Shown here one piece after another: positions 8,782-17,429 of a stretch of DNA of 64,000 bases. The stretch is from NCBI GenBank assembly GCA_009840005.1, contig VXOR01000025.1, positions 48,618 through 112,617 of the forward strand. The letters are read 5' to 3'. Every line of letters begins with the position of its first letter. Within the stretch, counting starts at the first letter, position 1. The stretch is from Gemmatimonadota bacterium. Lineage in GTDB: Bacteria; Latescibacterota; UBA2968; UBA8231. The translations under genes were made by a program, and so were the position numbers. A model generated the notes under the pieces. That model saw nothing but the letters and a program-made list of their open reading frames with translations. It did not search any database and was not told where the DNA came from.

Positions 8782-8818
8782 GGCGCTCCCCCCTACCTAG
8801 GGGAGCGCCTTTTCTTTT
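8782..8818 (+). terminator. Rho-independent terminator of the sulfur operon
   Basis: A 10-bp GC-rich stem (GGCGCTCCCC at 8782-8791 pairing with GGGGAGCGCC at 8800-8809) with an 8-base loop is followed by TTTTCTTTT. It lies 25 bases after the rhodanese-MoeB stop and ends just before the trmB ribosome site. Confidence 0.9.
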
Positions 8819-8830
8819 GGGGAGAATTTG

Positions 8831-9433
8831 ATGGAGCAGACCGAGGCGGGTTTTTTGGCGTTGCCGGATAACCCAGACCAGGATCCGACGTTGGATTGGC
8901 GGGAAGTTTTCGGCAACGATCAGCCGGTGGAGGTCGAAATCGGCATTGGCAAAGGGCGCTTTATCATCGACGCGGCCAGTCGCCAGCCCGCAGTGAATTT
9001 CGTCGGGGTCGAATGGGCGGTCAAATACTTGCGCATTGCTCGCCAGCGCGCCGTGCGTCGCAACCTCGTCAATGTGCGGTTCGCGCACATGGATGCGCGG
9101 GAATTCGTCGAGTTTTTCGTGGCCGCGGCGTCAGTGCGAGCCTATCACATCTACTTTCCCGATCCTTGGCCTAAGAAGCGGCATCACAAGCGGCGGCTTT
9201 TTAACGAGGCATTTCTGCGAGAAGTCGAGCGCACGTTATGCGTGGGCGGTCAGTTGTGGCTAGCTACGGATTACGCCGACTATTTCGACGTCATGCTCGC
9301 GGCGCTGGAAAACAGCTCGTGTTTAGTGGAGGTGGATGCGGAGTGGCTGGGGGCGCGGACCAATTACGAAGACAAGTTCCTCGCACAGGGCAAGCCGATC
9401 TACCGTCAGGTTATGGAGAAGATATCGGCGTAA
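8831..9433 (+). CDS. trmB: tRNA (guanine-N7-)-methyltransferase
   Basis: A 200-residue SAM-dependent enzyme that methylates G46 in the tRNA variable loop. It has the SAM-binding loop EIGIGKGRFI, the acidic VGVEWA strand end, the family signature FPDPWPKKRHHKRR and the C-terminal substrate motif TNYEDKF. ATG 8831 is preceded at 6 bases by GGGGAG; a TTG one codon earlier is possible. It stands between two terminators, so it is probably a single-gene unit. Confidence 0.95.
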   Translation: MEQTEAGFLALPDNPDQDPTLDWREVFGNDQPVEVEIGIGKGRFIIDAASRQPAVNFVGVEWAVKYLRIARQRAVRRNLVNVRFAHMDAREFVEFFVAAASVRAYHIYFPDPWPKKRHHKRRLFNEAFLREVERTLCVGGQLWLATDYADYFDVMLAALENSSCLVEVDAEWLGARTNYEDKFLAQGKPIYRQVMEKISA

Positions 9434-9457
9434 AGGCACTGTTGAACGCGGAAAAGG

Positions 9458-9490
9458 AGGGTTGGACCACGCGATGGCCAACCCTTTTTC
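9458..9490 (+). terminator. Rho-independent terminator after trmB
   Basis: An 8-bp stem AGGGTTGG (9458-9465) / CCAACCCT (9478-9485) with a 12-base loop is followed by a T run. It lies 25 bases after the trmB stop. Confidence 0.85.
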
Positions 9491-9544
9491 TATGTCAATA
9501 TGACAGCAAAGGCGGCGATTAAAGAGAGCGAGTAGCAGTTAGAT

Positions 9545-9588
9545 TGCACACAAAACAGTGTTTATATGCACACAAAATTGTGTATTCG
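9545..9588. promoter_or_regulatory. Tandem operator-like dyads upstream of mraZ
   Basis: Two copies of TGCACACAAAA start at 9545 and 9567, 22 bp apart (about two helical turns). The second continues as ACACAA-AA-TTGTGT, a 6+6 perfect inverted repeat; the first is an imperfect version ending CAGTGT. The surrounding 9491-9740 stretch is AT-rich and non-coding. The cognate regulator is unknown. Confidence 0.4.
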
Positions 9589-9647
9589 CACTTTAGAAAT
9601 AGCCGTATCTATCTGAAAAATATAGATTATTGATAGAAAAAATGTGC

Positions 9648-9677
9648 TTGACAGTCCTATTGATGTAGGTGTATTTT
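9648..9677 (+). promoter_or_regulatory. Predicted promoter of the dcw (cell wall/division) cluster
   Basis: A consensus -35 TTGACA (9648-9653) is followed after 18 bases by TATTTT (9672-9677), a 4/6 match to the -10. The site lies directly upstream of the MraZ boxes and about 65 bases before the mraZ start. Confidence 0.6.
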
Positions 9678-9710
9678 GGGAAGTGGTGGAAAATGGTGGA
9701 AAATGGTGGA
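9677..9710 (+). promoter_or_regulatory. MraZ operator: four TGG(G/A) boxes with 10-bp period
   Basis: TGGG at 9677 and TGGA at 9687, 9697 and 9707 repeat at exactly 10 bp. Characterised MraZ proteins bind TGGGN direct repeats separated by 5 bases in front of their own gene, so this is very likely an autoregulatory site. It sits at and just downstream of the predicted -10, where binding would block transcription. Confidence 0.75.
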
Positions 9711-9740
9711 GCAGGAATTCTAACTTGGTGTGGGAATCAA

Positions 9741-10184
9741 ATGGCACAGTTTTTCACAGGCAGACACGAGGTTCCCGTCGATGACAAAGGACGGATTTTT
9801 GTGCCTGCGGAGTTCCGCAAGAAACTACCGCCAGAAGCCGACGACACGCTCGTGGTAGTGCGGGGTTTCGACCGCTGCCTGACGGCCTATCCCCAGCAAG
9901 TTTGGGAAGAGACTGCGCAACAACTGTTGGACTTGCCCCAGACCAATCCCGAAGCGCGAGCCTTCATTCGTTCGATGCTCTCGCGTGCAACTGAAGTCAA
10001 AATGGACCGGCAGGGGCGCATCGGTATTCGGCGAGACCTCTTGAAGCTCGCCAATATCACCGACCAGATGGTGATTATTGGCGTTTTGAACAAGTTGGAG
10101 TTTTGGAATCCAGAGGACTGCGAGGAGTTTCCGCCTATGGAAGAGGTGGCGGATGGCCTCGACAGTTTTGGTATAAAGCTATAA
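9741..10184 (+). CDS. mraZ: Transcriptional regulator MraZ
   Basis: A 147-residue protein with two SpoVT/AbrB-like swapped-hairpin domains: MAQFFTGRHEVPVDDKGRI at the N-terminus and EVKMDRQGRIGIRRDLL in the second half. ATG 9741 gives the standard MraZ start; an in-frame Met at 9669 would run through the operator repeats and is rejected. MraZ is the DNA-binding regulator of dcw clusters, and the four spaced boxes upstream fit autoregulation. rsmH follows after 24 bases. Confidence 0.95.
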   Translation: MAQFFTGRHEVPVDDKGRIFVPAEFRKKLPPEADDTLVVVRGFDRCLTAYPQQVWEETAQQLLDLPQTNPEARAFIRSMLSRATEVKMDRQGRIGIRRDLLKLANITDQMVIIGVLNKLEFWNPEDCEEFPPMEEVADGLDSFGIKL

Positions 10185-10208
10185 GAATAATGTTGAACAG
10201 GAAACGAC

Positions 10209-11135
10209 ATGGTGTACCACGTTCCGGTCATGGTCGAGGAAGTGGTCGCGGGACTGGTCGCCGATCCGGACGGAGCGTACGTGGATGCGACAGCCGGCGG
10301 TGGTGGCCACAGTTGGGCATTGCTTCAGGCTCTCGGCTCCAAGGGGCGGCTGCTGGCAGTGGATCGGGATCGGGAGGCCGTAGCGGCCGCGCGAGCGCGG
10401 TTAGCAGCCGATGCGCGGGCCGTCGTGAGTCAAGGCTGCTTTGCCGAATTGAGCGAGTTGCTGGCGCAAGAGGGGATCGGGTCGTTGAGCGGCGTTCTGT
10501 TCGACTTAGGGGTTTCCTCGCATCAAATCGACGCATCGGCTCGGGGATTCAGCTATCAGGCCGACGGGCCTCTCGACATGCGAATGGATGCGGCAGTTGG
10601 CCCAACAGCCGCCGAATTGATCGCGGCTTGCAGCGAGCGCGAACTGGCCGAGTTGATTGCGCGCTACGGAGAAGAGCGCGCAGCGCGGCGGATCGCGCGC
10701 TCGATCTATCGGCAGCAGCGCCTCGCGCCCTTGACCACTACGCAGGCTTTGCGGGAGGCCGTAGCGGCCACGCGGCCCCAGATGCTCAACAAGACGCTGG
10801 CGCGCGTATTCCAAGCGCTGCGCATTGCCGTCAACGACGAGTTGGGACAGTTGCAGGCGGGGTTGACGGCTGCGGAGGCCGGACTGAAACCCGGTGGCCG
10901 ACTGGCCGTCTTGGCCTATCACTCCTTGGAGGATCGGTTGGTCAAGCAGCATTTCGCGGCGCTAGTGCGCGGCTGCATTTGTCCGCCGCGCGTACCCATT
11001 TGCACCTGCGGGAGGAGACCGTCGTTCAAGCGAGTAGGTCGCAAATTGCAGAGGGCGAGCGAGGCCGAGGTCAAACAAAATACTCGAGCGCGCAGCGCCA
11101 TTTTGAGAATTTACGAAAAAATCGAGGCAGGCTAA
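10209..11135 (+). CDS. rsmH: 16S rRNA (cytosine(1402)-N4)-methyltransferase
   Basis: A 308-residue SAM methyltransferase acting on C1402 of 16S rRNA. Visible motifs are the N-terminal YHVPVMVEEV, the SAM loop DATAGGGGHS, FDLGVSSHQID, GFSYQADGPLDMRMD and the C-terminal YHSLEDRLVKQ. Length is normal for RsmH (MraW). It is the second gene of the dcw cluster, followed immediately by ftsL. Confidence 0.96.
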   Translation: MVYHVPVMVEEVVAGLVADPDGAYVDATAGGGGHSWALLQALGSKGRLLAVDRDREAVAAARARLAADARAVVSQGCFAELSELLAQEGIGSLSGVLFDLGVSSHQIDASARGFSYQADGPLDMRMDAAVGPTAAELIAACSERELAELIARYGEERAARRIARSIYRQQRLAPLTTTQALREAVAATRPQMLNKTLARVFQALRIAVNDELGQLQAGLTAAEAGLKPGGRLAVLAYHSLEDRLVKQHFAALVRGCICPPRVPICTCGRRPSFKRVGRKLQRASEAEVKQNTRARSAILRIYEKIEAG

Positions 11136-11136
11136 T

Positions 11137-11439
11137 ATGAGCAAAGGCGGAATTTCCTGTGTGAAGTACGTGCTCCTCATAGGGATGCTGGCTGGGGCGG
11201 CTCTCTTCCACGTCTGGCAAAAGGTCGAAATGGCCCGGGTGGTCGGCGGCATAAACACGACTGAGACGCAAATAGCCGAGCTCGACAGTGCGCGCGCTCA
11301 GCTATTGGCGGCTATTGTAGTGCGGAAAAACTCCGGCTTTGTCGAGAAAGTGGCCTTCGGCCAGCTCGGCATGGTCTATCCCTCGCAGACTATAGATGGC
11401 ATGAATAATGGTGCATTGGCTCATTGGGAAGGAGATTGA
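11137..11439 (+). CDS. ftsL: Cell division protein FtsL-like
   Basis: A 100-residue bitopic membrane protein. It has a short cytoplasmic N-terminus, one transmembrane helix (about residues 9-27, VKYVLLIGMLAGAALFHVW) and a periplasmic coiled-coil-like stretch (TTETQIAELDSARAQLLAAI). Sequence similarity in this family is low; the call rests on size, topology and the fixed position between rsmH and ftsI. FtsL works with FtsB and FtsQ to activate FtsWI septal peptidoglycan synthesis. The stop overlaps the next start by one base (TGATG). Confidence 0.82.
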   Translation: MSKGGISCVKYVLLIGMLAGAALFHVWQKVEMARVVGGINTTETQIAELDSARAQLLAAIVVRKNSGFVEKVAFGQLGMVYPSQTIDGMNNGALAHWEGD

Positions 11440-13403
11440 TGGGGCCACGGGTACAACATACGGGCATTAGTCGGCTGCGTTGGATCGTGATTCTGGGTGC
11501 GGTGGCGTGGTTGGGGCTATCTGCACGCCTCATCCAAATCCAGATCTTCAGGCATGAGGCGTACAGCGCCGAAGCCCATGCGCAGTATCTTGAGCGCCGC
11601 ACGCTGAAAGCGAGCCGGGGTCGGGTCGTCGATCGGCGCGGCAACAATTTGGCCGTAGATGTCCAAGCCACGTCGTTTTACGCCTATCCCGATCAGGTGG
11701 AATATCCCAAGCGCGTAGCCGCCCACTTCGCGTCCCTGAGCGATAAACGGACCGAGTTCATTGAGGGCCAATTGCGCGGGGACAAGCAATTTATCTACCT
11801 GGCGCGTCAGGTGGTTGACGCGGATGTGGGAGCGGTCGCGTTCGTCGGCGTGTCCCAACACCCAGAGACTCGTCGCCAGTATCCCTTGGGGCCGCTGGCC
11901 GGCCAACTCATCGGGCACACCAACATCGACAACAGCGGTCGCGAGGGGATTGAGCGAGCCTTCGACGATATATTGAGCGAAAAGGATGGCTCGATAGTGG
12001 GATTCGTCGATGCGCGCGGCAAGCAAGTACCCGGGCGTCAGCAGCAGCGTGAAGAGCCAGAGCATGGTCGAGACCTGATGCTGACCATTGATGGAGTCTA
12101 TCAGAGCATTCTAGAGGAAGAGTTGCAACGGGCCATCGACGGTTCAAAGGCCCAAGGTGCATTGGGCGTCATTATCGCCCCGCGCAGTGGTGAGGTACTG
12201 GCCATGGCCAACCTGCCGCTTTTCGATCCCAATAAGGCGTCTCGCTCCTCTCCGGAACTCAGGCGCAATCGTGCGATAACCGACGTGTACGAACCTGGTT
12301 CGACCTTCAAAGTCATCGCGGCTGCCGCCGTCCTTGAAGATGGGCTAGTCAGCCTGCACGATCGCATCTTTTGCGGGCACGGGAGGTTCAGGTTGGCCAA
12401 TGGCGACACGATCCGCGATATCCAGCCCCACGGCGATTTGCTCTTTGCTCAGGTCTTGGAAAAATCGAGCAATATCGGCACGATCAAGCTGGCGCAGCGG
12501 CTAGCGCGGCATCGCTTTTACGAACACATCCGCAACTTTGGCTTCGCGATTCGCACGGGCATTGACTTGCCAGCGGAAACGCCTGGTTTATTGCAGGAGG
12601 TCGATCAGTGGTCTAGACGGTCGCTGGCGACTATTGCCATCGGGCAGGAGATCGGCGTGACGGCCCTACAACTCGCCATGGCGTACGGAGCCATTGCTAA
12701 CGGTGGCGTGTTGATGGCACCGCGGATCGTCGCCGGAACGATTGACTCGGACGGTCGGCTCGACGATCGCGGCGGCCCCCAATCGATCCGGCGGGTCGTG
12801 AGCCGGAAGACGGCGGCGACGCTGAGCAAGGTGCTGACTGGAGTCGTGGAAAGGGGCACCGGGCAAAAGGCCCGCATCGAGGGCGTGGCTGTAGCCGGAA
12901 AAACGGGCACGGCTCAGTGCGCCTTAGCCGATGGCAGCGGCTACGATCCCAACGCCAGTATAGCCTCATTCGTCGGCTTTCTGCCAGCCAACAATCCTCA
13001 GTACGCGTGCGTGATTATGGTCGAAAACCCCAGCGTGAATGGGTCGGGAGGATCTGTGGCAGCCCCGACCTTCCGCCGGGTGATGAAGCGGATCATCAGC
13101 CTGCCTGGTGGCCTGTTGGTCGAGCCAGCAGCCAAGCGTCCGCAGAAGGAGGGTCCGGCCGTGCCCGATCTGCGTGGTATGACCCCAAACATGGCCCGCT
13201 TTCAAGCGCAGATGCGGGGGTTGCCGGTGGTCTTTTCTGGCGTGGGTACCGTGGTCGTCAATCAGTCGCCCTTGCCGGGGCGGGCCGGACGCGTAGGGCA
13301 GATCAACTGTACGCTGGGCGCAGAAGGCGCTCGCAGCCCGTGGAAAACGCAGCAGGCTCGCCTCGTTGGAAACATGCCAGTCCAAAGCTCGAGAGGTATC
13401 TAA
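11439..13403 (+). CDS. ftsI: Septal peptidoglycan transpeptidase FtsI/PBP3 with C-terminal PASTA domain
   Basis: A 654-residue class B penicillin-binding protein. It has one N-terminal transmembrane helix (about 15-33), a PBP dimerisation domain (ASRGRVVDRRGNNLAVD) and a transpeptidase domain with STFK (288-291, nucleophile S288), SSN (343-345) and KTGTAQ (from 488). A single PASTA domain (about 578-640, VPDLRGMTPNMA) is C-terminal, a layout closer to Spo/FtsI proteins of Gram-positives and some deep lineages than to E. coli FtsI. ATG 11439 has AAGGAG upstream; a TTG at 11424 is less likely. Confidence 0.95.
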   Translation: MGPRVQHTGISRLRWIVILGAVAWLGLSARLIQIQIFRHEAYSAEAHAQYLERRTLKASRGRVVDRRGNNLAVDVQATSFYAYPDQVEYPKRVAAHFASLSDKRTEFIEGQLRGDKQFIYLARQVVDADVGAVAFVGVSQHPETRRQYPLGPLAGQLIGHTNIDNSGREGIERAFDDILSEKDGSIVGFVDARGKQVPGRQQQREEPEHGRDLMLTIDGVYQSILEEELQRAIDGSKAQGALGVIIAPRSGEVLAMANLPLFDPNKASRSSPELRRNRAITDVYEPGSTFKVIAAAAVLEDGLVSLHDRIFCGHGRFRLANGDTIRDIQPHGDLLFAQVLEKSSNIGTIKLAQRLARHRFYEHIRNFGFAIRTGIDLPAETPGLLQEVDQWSRRSLATIAIGQEIGVTALQLAMAYGAIANGGVLMAPRIVAGTIDSDGRLDDRGGPQSIRRVVSRKTAATLSKVLTGVVERGTGQKARIEGVAVAGKTGTAQCALADGSGYDPNASIASFVGFLPANNPQYACVIMVENPSVNGSGGSVAAPTFRRVMKRIISLPGGLLVEPAAKRPQKEGPAVPDLRGMTPNMARFQAQMRGLPVVFSGVGTVVVNQSPLPGRAGRVGQINCTLGAEGARSPWKTQQARLVGNMPVQSSRGI

Positions 13404-13404
13404 T

Positions 13405-14889
13405 ATGGAACTAAAATACCTACTCGAAGAGCTGCCCGACGCCTGCGTGGAGGGGGATCCAGATATTGAACTAGGGCAGATCCGCTGCGATTCGCGCTGT
13501 GTGGAAGAAGGCGACTTTTTCGTGGCTATACGCGGAGGCCAAGAGCAGGACCGACACCGCTTTGTAGATCATGCCATCGCCCGCGGAGCTCGCGCCGTGA
13601 TGGTGGAAGAGCGGATCGATTGTGCCGGTGCGACGCGGGTGCAGGTGGCAGACTGCCGAGCCGCATTGGCTCGAATGGCGGCGCGCTTTTACGCCTTTCC
13701 CGGACAAGCGCTGCTCAACGTCGGCGTCACCGGCACCAATGGCAAGACCACCACGGCCTTCCTGCTCAGGAGTTCCCTCGAAGCTGCTGGCCTATCGTGC
13801 GGGTACTTGGGAACCTTGGGATTTTGGTGCAATGGCGGATTGGAGAAGATGGGCAATACTACGCCCGAGGCCGTCCAGCTACACGGCTCACTGCGCCGGC
13901 TCGTCGATGCCGGCAAGCAAGCGGCCGTGCTAGAAGTGTCTTCTCATGGACTGGCATTAAAAAGGGTGAATGGCATTCCCTTCCGGGCGGCGGTTTTTAC
14001 CAATCTGACGCGCGATCACTTGGATTTTCACGGGACTTGGGATGCCTACTTTGCGGCCAAGGCCCGGCTTTTTGAGGAGCTGCAAGAAGGCGCGATTGCG
14101 GTGATTAACGCCGACGATGCCCACGCCGACGAATTGGCTCGCAGGACCGAGGTGCGCGTCGTGACGTATGGCTGTGGCCCAGAGGCCGAGGTGCGGTTGC
14201 AAAGCGCCGACGTTGGCCCCCAGGGAGTGCATCTGTGCTTGGATACTCCAGTTGGTCCTATTGAGGTGCAGACGCATTTGATCGGTCGTTTCAACTACTA
14301 CAATACTATGGCCGTCGTGGCTACCGGATTGGCCTTGGATTTGGATGCCGCGGCGCTGTGCCGCGGCTTGGCTGCCCAAGAGAGCGTCCCAGGCCGCTGC
14401 GAGCAAATCGCCGAAGGGCAGGATTTCGCGGTCATCGTGGATTACGCCCACACCCCGGATGCGCTAGCAAGGGTTTTGCACGCCGTCCGCGCCTTGGGCA
14501 GCGGTCGCTTGATCTGCGTCTGCGGCTGTGGTGGAGATCGAGACCGCGGTAAGCGACCCCTGATGGGCCGCGTTGCTGGCGAGTTGGCCGATTGGACGAT
14601 CTTGACTTCGGACAACCCGCGCAGCGAGGATCCGCAACGCATCATCGACGATATGGTCGCTGGCGTGCCCGACAGCAGCGCGGTTCACAGCGAAGTTGAC
14701 CGCGCACAAGCGATTGCTACAGCTCTGGCCGCTGCGCACAGCGGCGATGTCGTAGTCATTGCCGGCAAAGGCCACGAACAGGAGCAGGAACTAGCCGACC
14801 GCGTCGTAGCTTTTGACGACCGCGAAGTTGCGCGGCGCGTGCTGCGGAGTATGCACTCTGGGGAAGGGCAGCCGCTATGCGCGCTGTGA
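13405..14889 (+). CDS. murE: UDP-MurNAc-tripeptide synthetase (meso-DAP-adding)
   Basis: A 494-residue Mur ligase that adds the third residue of the peptidoglycan stem peptide. The ATP loop is GVTGTNGKTTTAF, the ligase motif NLTRDHLDFHGT is present, and the substrate motif DNPRSEDP is the meso-diaminopimelate type. This predicts DAP-type peptidoglycan. ATG 13405 follows the ftsI stop by one base with GAGAGG upstream; an in-frame Met at 13366 would overlap ftsI by 38 bp. It overlaps murF by 13 bp. Confidence 0.95.
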   Translation: MELKYLLEELPDACVEGDPDIELGQIRCDSRCVEEGDFFVAIRGGQEQDRHRFVDHAIARGARAVMVEERIDCAGATRVQVADCRAALARMAARFYAFPGQALLNVGVTGTNGKTTTAFLLRSSLEAAGLSCGYLGTLGFWCNGGLEKMGNTTPEAVQLHGSLRRLVDAGKQAAVLEVSSHGLALKRVNGIPFRAAVFTNLTRDHLDFHGTWDAYFAAKARLFEELQEGAIAVINADDAHADELARRTEVRVVTYGCGPEAEVRLQSADVGPQGVHLCLDTPVGPIEVQTHLIGRFNYYNTMAVVATGLALDLDAAALCRGLAAQESVPGRCEQIAEGQDFAVIVDYAHTPDALARVLHAVRALGSGRLICVCGCGGDRDRGKRPLMGRVAGELADWTILTSDNPRSEDPQRIIDDMVAGVPDSSAVHSEVDRAQAIATALAAAHSGDVVVIAGKGHEQEQELADRVVAFDDREVARRVLRSMHSGEGQPLCAL

Positions 14890-16253
14890 CCCTGAGTGAG
14901 ATGGTGGAGTGGACGGCTGCCGACCCGGTCGGCAACCTCCAGCCGGATTGCGCCCTGCAAGCGGTGGCAACCGACAGCCGGTCCATTGACGAGGGGGAGC
15001 TGTTCGTCGCGCTGCGAGGCGAGCGCTTTGACGGGCACGACTTCGTCGAGGCCGCCTTTGCCCGCGGCGCGTGCGCAGCCTTAGTGGAACGCCACTGGCT
15101 AGGGTTGGACCAGGCGGCCTCCGGCCCGCTATTGGCCGTTGACTCGACTCTGCAAGCGCTGGGCGACATGGCGCGAGCGTATCGGCGGCGCTGGGAGGTG
15201 CCGGTGGTGGCCGTCGTCGGCAGCGCAGGCAAGACGACGACCAAGGAAATGATCGCCGCTGTGTTGGGGCAGCGGTATCGCGTTTTAAAAACGATTGGCA
15301 GTGAAAACAACGAGATAGGGGTGCCCCGCACTCTGCTGCAACTGTCGCCGAACCACGAGGCGGTGGTGTTGGAACTGGCAGCGCGGCGGATAGGGGACAT
15401 TCGCTACCTGTGTTCAGTTGCCGAACCTACCATTGGGGTTTTGCTCAACATCGGGACTGCACACATAGAATTTTTCGGGTCTGTAGAAGGAGTGGCCAAG
15501 GCCAAAGGGGAGCTTCTGGATTATTTGGACGAGTCTTTAACGGCTCTCGTCAACGCCGATGACCGTGTCGTGGTTCAGGAGGTAAAGAGGACAAAGGGGA
15601 GACTCCTGACCTTCGGTTTTGTGCGTGAGAGCGAGTTTCGTGGGGAGAGGCTCGTACTCGACCAGAAGGGCTGCGGCCACTTCCTTCTACACAATGTTCC
15701 CATTGATCTCAACGTTCCAGGGCGACACAATGCGTACAATGCCTTGGCTGCGGCCGCTGTCGGTCGCATCCTTGGCGTGCCTTGGGAAGGGATCCAGCGT
15801 GCCTTCGCCGAGTTCGAGGCGGTGAGCCAGCGCGGCGAGATCGTGCGCAAGAATGGGATCGCAGTAATCGACGATTGCTACAATGCCAGTCCCGGCTCGG
15901 TGTCGGCTGCGCTCGACCTCCTCGGCGACATGCCCGGTGCGCGGAAAATCGCCATACTCGGCGACATGCTGGAGCTGGGCGCGGAGAGCGGCCGGTTGCA
16001 CGCGGTTGTCGGCGAGAAGGCCGCCGAGTGCGCCAATGTCGTCTTGGCTGCCGGCCGCGAAAGCGCGCACTTAGTGGCCGCCGCCCGCGTGGCTGGCATG
16101 GCCCAAGACTCGGCGCGCCACTTCGAGCAGCCCGAGCAACTCGGCGAATTCGCGGCGGCGCAATTGCGCCACGGCGACGTAGTCTTGGTCAAAGCCTCCC
16201 GGGCCATGGCCTTTGACCGAGTCGTAGAGCGCATTCTGCAGCAGTTGAGCTAG
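14877..16253 (+). CDS. murF: UDP-MurNAc-tripeptide:D-Ala-D-Ala ligase
   Basis: A 458-residue Mur ligase that attaches D-alanyl-D-alanine to the tripeptide precursor. Motifs are the ATP loop VVGSAGKTTTKEM, GSENNEIGVPRTLL, NIGTAHIEFFGS and IDDCYNASPGSV, all typical of MurF. The start overlaps murE by 13 bp, so translation is coupled. In most dcw clusters mraY and murD follow here; in this window only 54 bases separate murF from ftsW. Confidence 0.95.
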   Translation: MRAVTLSEMVEWTAADPVGNLQPDCALQAVATDSRSIDEGELFVALRGERFDGHDFVEAAFARGACAALVERHWLGLDQAASGPLLAVDSTLQALGDMARAYRRRWEVPVVAVVGSAGKTTTKEMIAAVLGQRYRVLKTIGSENNEIGVPRTLLQLSPNHEAVVLELAARRIGDIRYLCSVAEPTIGVLLNIGTAHIEFFGSVEGVAKAKGELLDYLDESLTALVNADDRVVVQEVKRTKGRLLTFGFVRESEFRGERLVLDQKGCGHFLLHNVPIDLNVPGRHNAYNALAAAAVGRILGVPWEGIQRAFAEFEAVSQRGEIVRKNGIAVIDDCYNASPGSVSAALDLLGDMPGARKIAILGDMLELGAESGRLHAVVGEKAAECANVVLAAGRESAHLVAAARVAGMAQDSARHFEQPEQLGEFAAAQLRHGDVVLVKASRAMAFDRVVERILQQLS

Positions 16254-16307
16254 CTCGCTCCCACCGAGCACCCTCTCATTCCTCTAACAACCTAGAGTGC
16301 CTCACTG

Positions 16308-17429
16308 ATGATAGCTGTGCAGCGCGACAGCATGTTGGTGTTGCTGATTTGTCTGACGCTGGTAGGCTTAGGGCTGGTCATGGTCTATAGCTCTAGCTCG
16401 GTTTTGGCCAACGTGCGCTTTGGGGACTCGGGGCTCTTCCTCAAGAAGCAATCGATCCGCGTCTTCATCGGCTTGGTGCTCATGCTCGCGTTCTCGCGGA
16501 TGCCTTTACATTGGTGGGCGCGGCTTTCGCGGCCGATCGTATTGTTGGCCCTCTTGTCGCTCTTGCTGGTCTTGGCGTGGGGCCACGGCGCAGCTCAACG
16601 CTGGTTGAGCATTCCGGCTTGGGGCGGGGTCTTGGCCTTTCAGCCGGCTGAGTTTGCCAAGCTGGCGCTGGTGCTCTACTTGGCGGATGTCTTGGTGCGC
16701 AAGCGCGACGAGTTACACGACTTTAGTCGCGGATTTGTGCCCCGTTTGTTGATCGTCGGCTTTGCCCTCGTGCTCATCGTATTGCAGCCCGACTTGGGGA
16801 CGGCTATTGCGCTGGGGCTGATTGCCTTGATCATGCTGTGGGTCGGCGGAATGCGCTTGTACCACTTGGCCGGGGCTGGGTTGCTCGCGCTGTTGGGTAT
16901 TGGATTTTCCCTGATGCATTCAAGCTATCAGATGCGGCGCTTGATCAGCTTTATCGACCCAGAGCGCGACCCGGCTGGCTCCTATCAAGTTTTGCAGTCG
17001 CTCTACGGCATGGGCAATGGCGGCCTTTTGGGGGTGGGTTTGGGCAACAGCATGCAAAAAGAGCAGTACTTGCCCGAGCCACACACGGATTTTGTGTTCT
17101 CGATCATCGGTGAGGAAATGGGGCTTGTGGGTACCTTGGCCGTCTTGGGACTTTTCGCGGCTTTCTCGTTTTACGGAGTGCGCATTGGGACCCGTGCTGG
17201 TGATACGTACGGCTTTTTGGTTGCCATCGGCATTACGGCGATGATCTCGATATACGCCCTGCTCAACATTGGCGTGGTCGTGGGGGTACTACCCACCACC
17301 GGCTTGCCGCTGCCCTTTGTCAGCTATGGAGGCTCGTCACTGATGGGGAATATGGCAGGAGTGGGCATCTTACTGGGGGTCGCCCGCACGGCACCCGGAC
17401 GGCAAGAGGGTTTGGTGCGTTGGCAATGA
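16308..17429 (+). CDS. ftsW: Septal peptidoglycan glycosyltransferase FtsW (SEDS family)
   Basis: A 373-residue polytopic membrane protein with about 10 predicted helices. SEDS landmarks are FQPAEFAKLALVLYLAD, LQPDLGTA, LPEPHTDFVFSIIGEEMG and TTGLPLPFVSYGGSS. FtsW polymerises lipid II together with FtsI; the dcw location favours FtsW over RodA. Its stop overlaps the murC start (ATGA), leaving no room for murG, which usually lies here. Confidence 0.94.
   Translation: MIAVQRDSMLVLLICLTLVGLGLVMVYSSSSVLANVRFGDSGLFLKKQSIRVFIGLVLMLAFSRMPLHWWARLSRPIVLLALLSLLLVLAWGHGAAQRWLSIPAWGGVLAFQPAEFAKLALVLYLADVLVRKRDELHDFSRGFVPRLLIVGFALVLIVLQPDLGTAIALGLIALIMLWVGGMRLYHLAGAGLLALLGIGFSLMHSSYQMRRLISFIDPERDPAGSYQVLQSLYGMGNGGLLGVGLGNSMQKEQYLPEPHTDFVFSIIGEEMGLVGTLAVLGLFAAFSFYGVRIGTRAGDTYGFLVAIGITAMISIYALLNIGVVVGVLPTTGLPLPFVSYGGSSLMGNMAGVGILLGVARTAPGRQEGLVRWQ

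Noticed and set aside
9669..9740. Upstream start for mraZ at 9669
   Set aside because: The extension would translate the operator repeats (WWKMVENGG) and does not match MraZ N-termini.
10103..11140. 345-codon plus-strand frame over mraZ end and rsmH
   Set aside because: The Arg/Ser/Gly-rich product is a shifted-frame shadow of rsmH, which has all methyltransferase motifs in the other frame.
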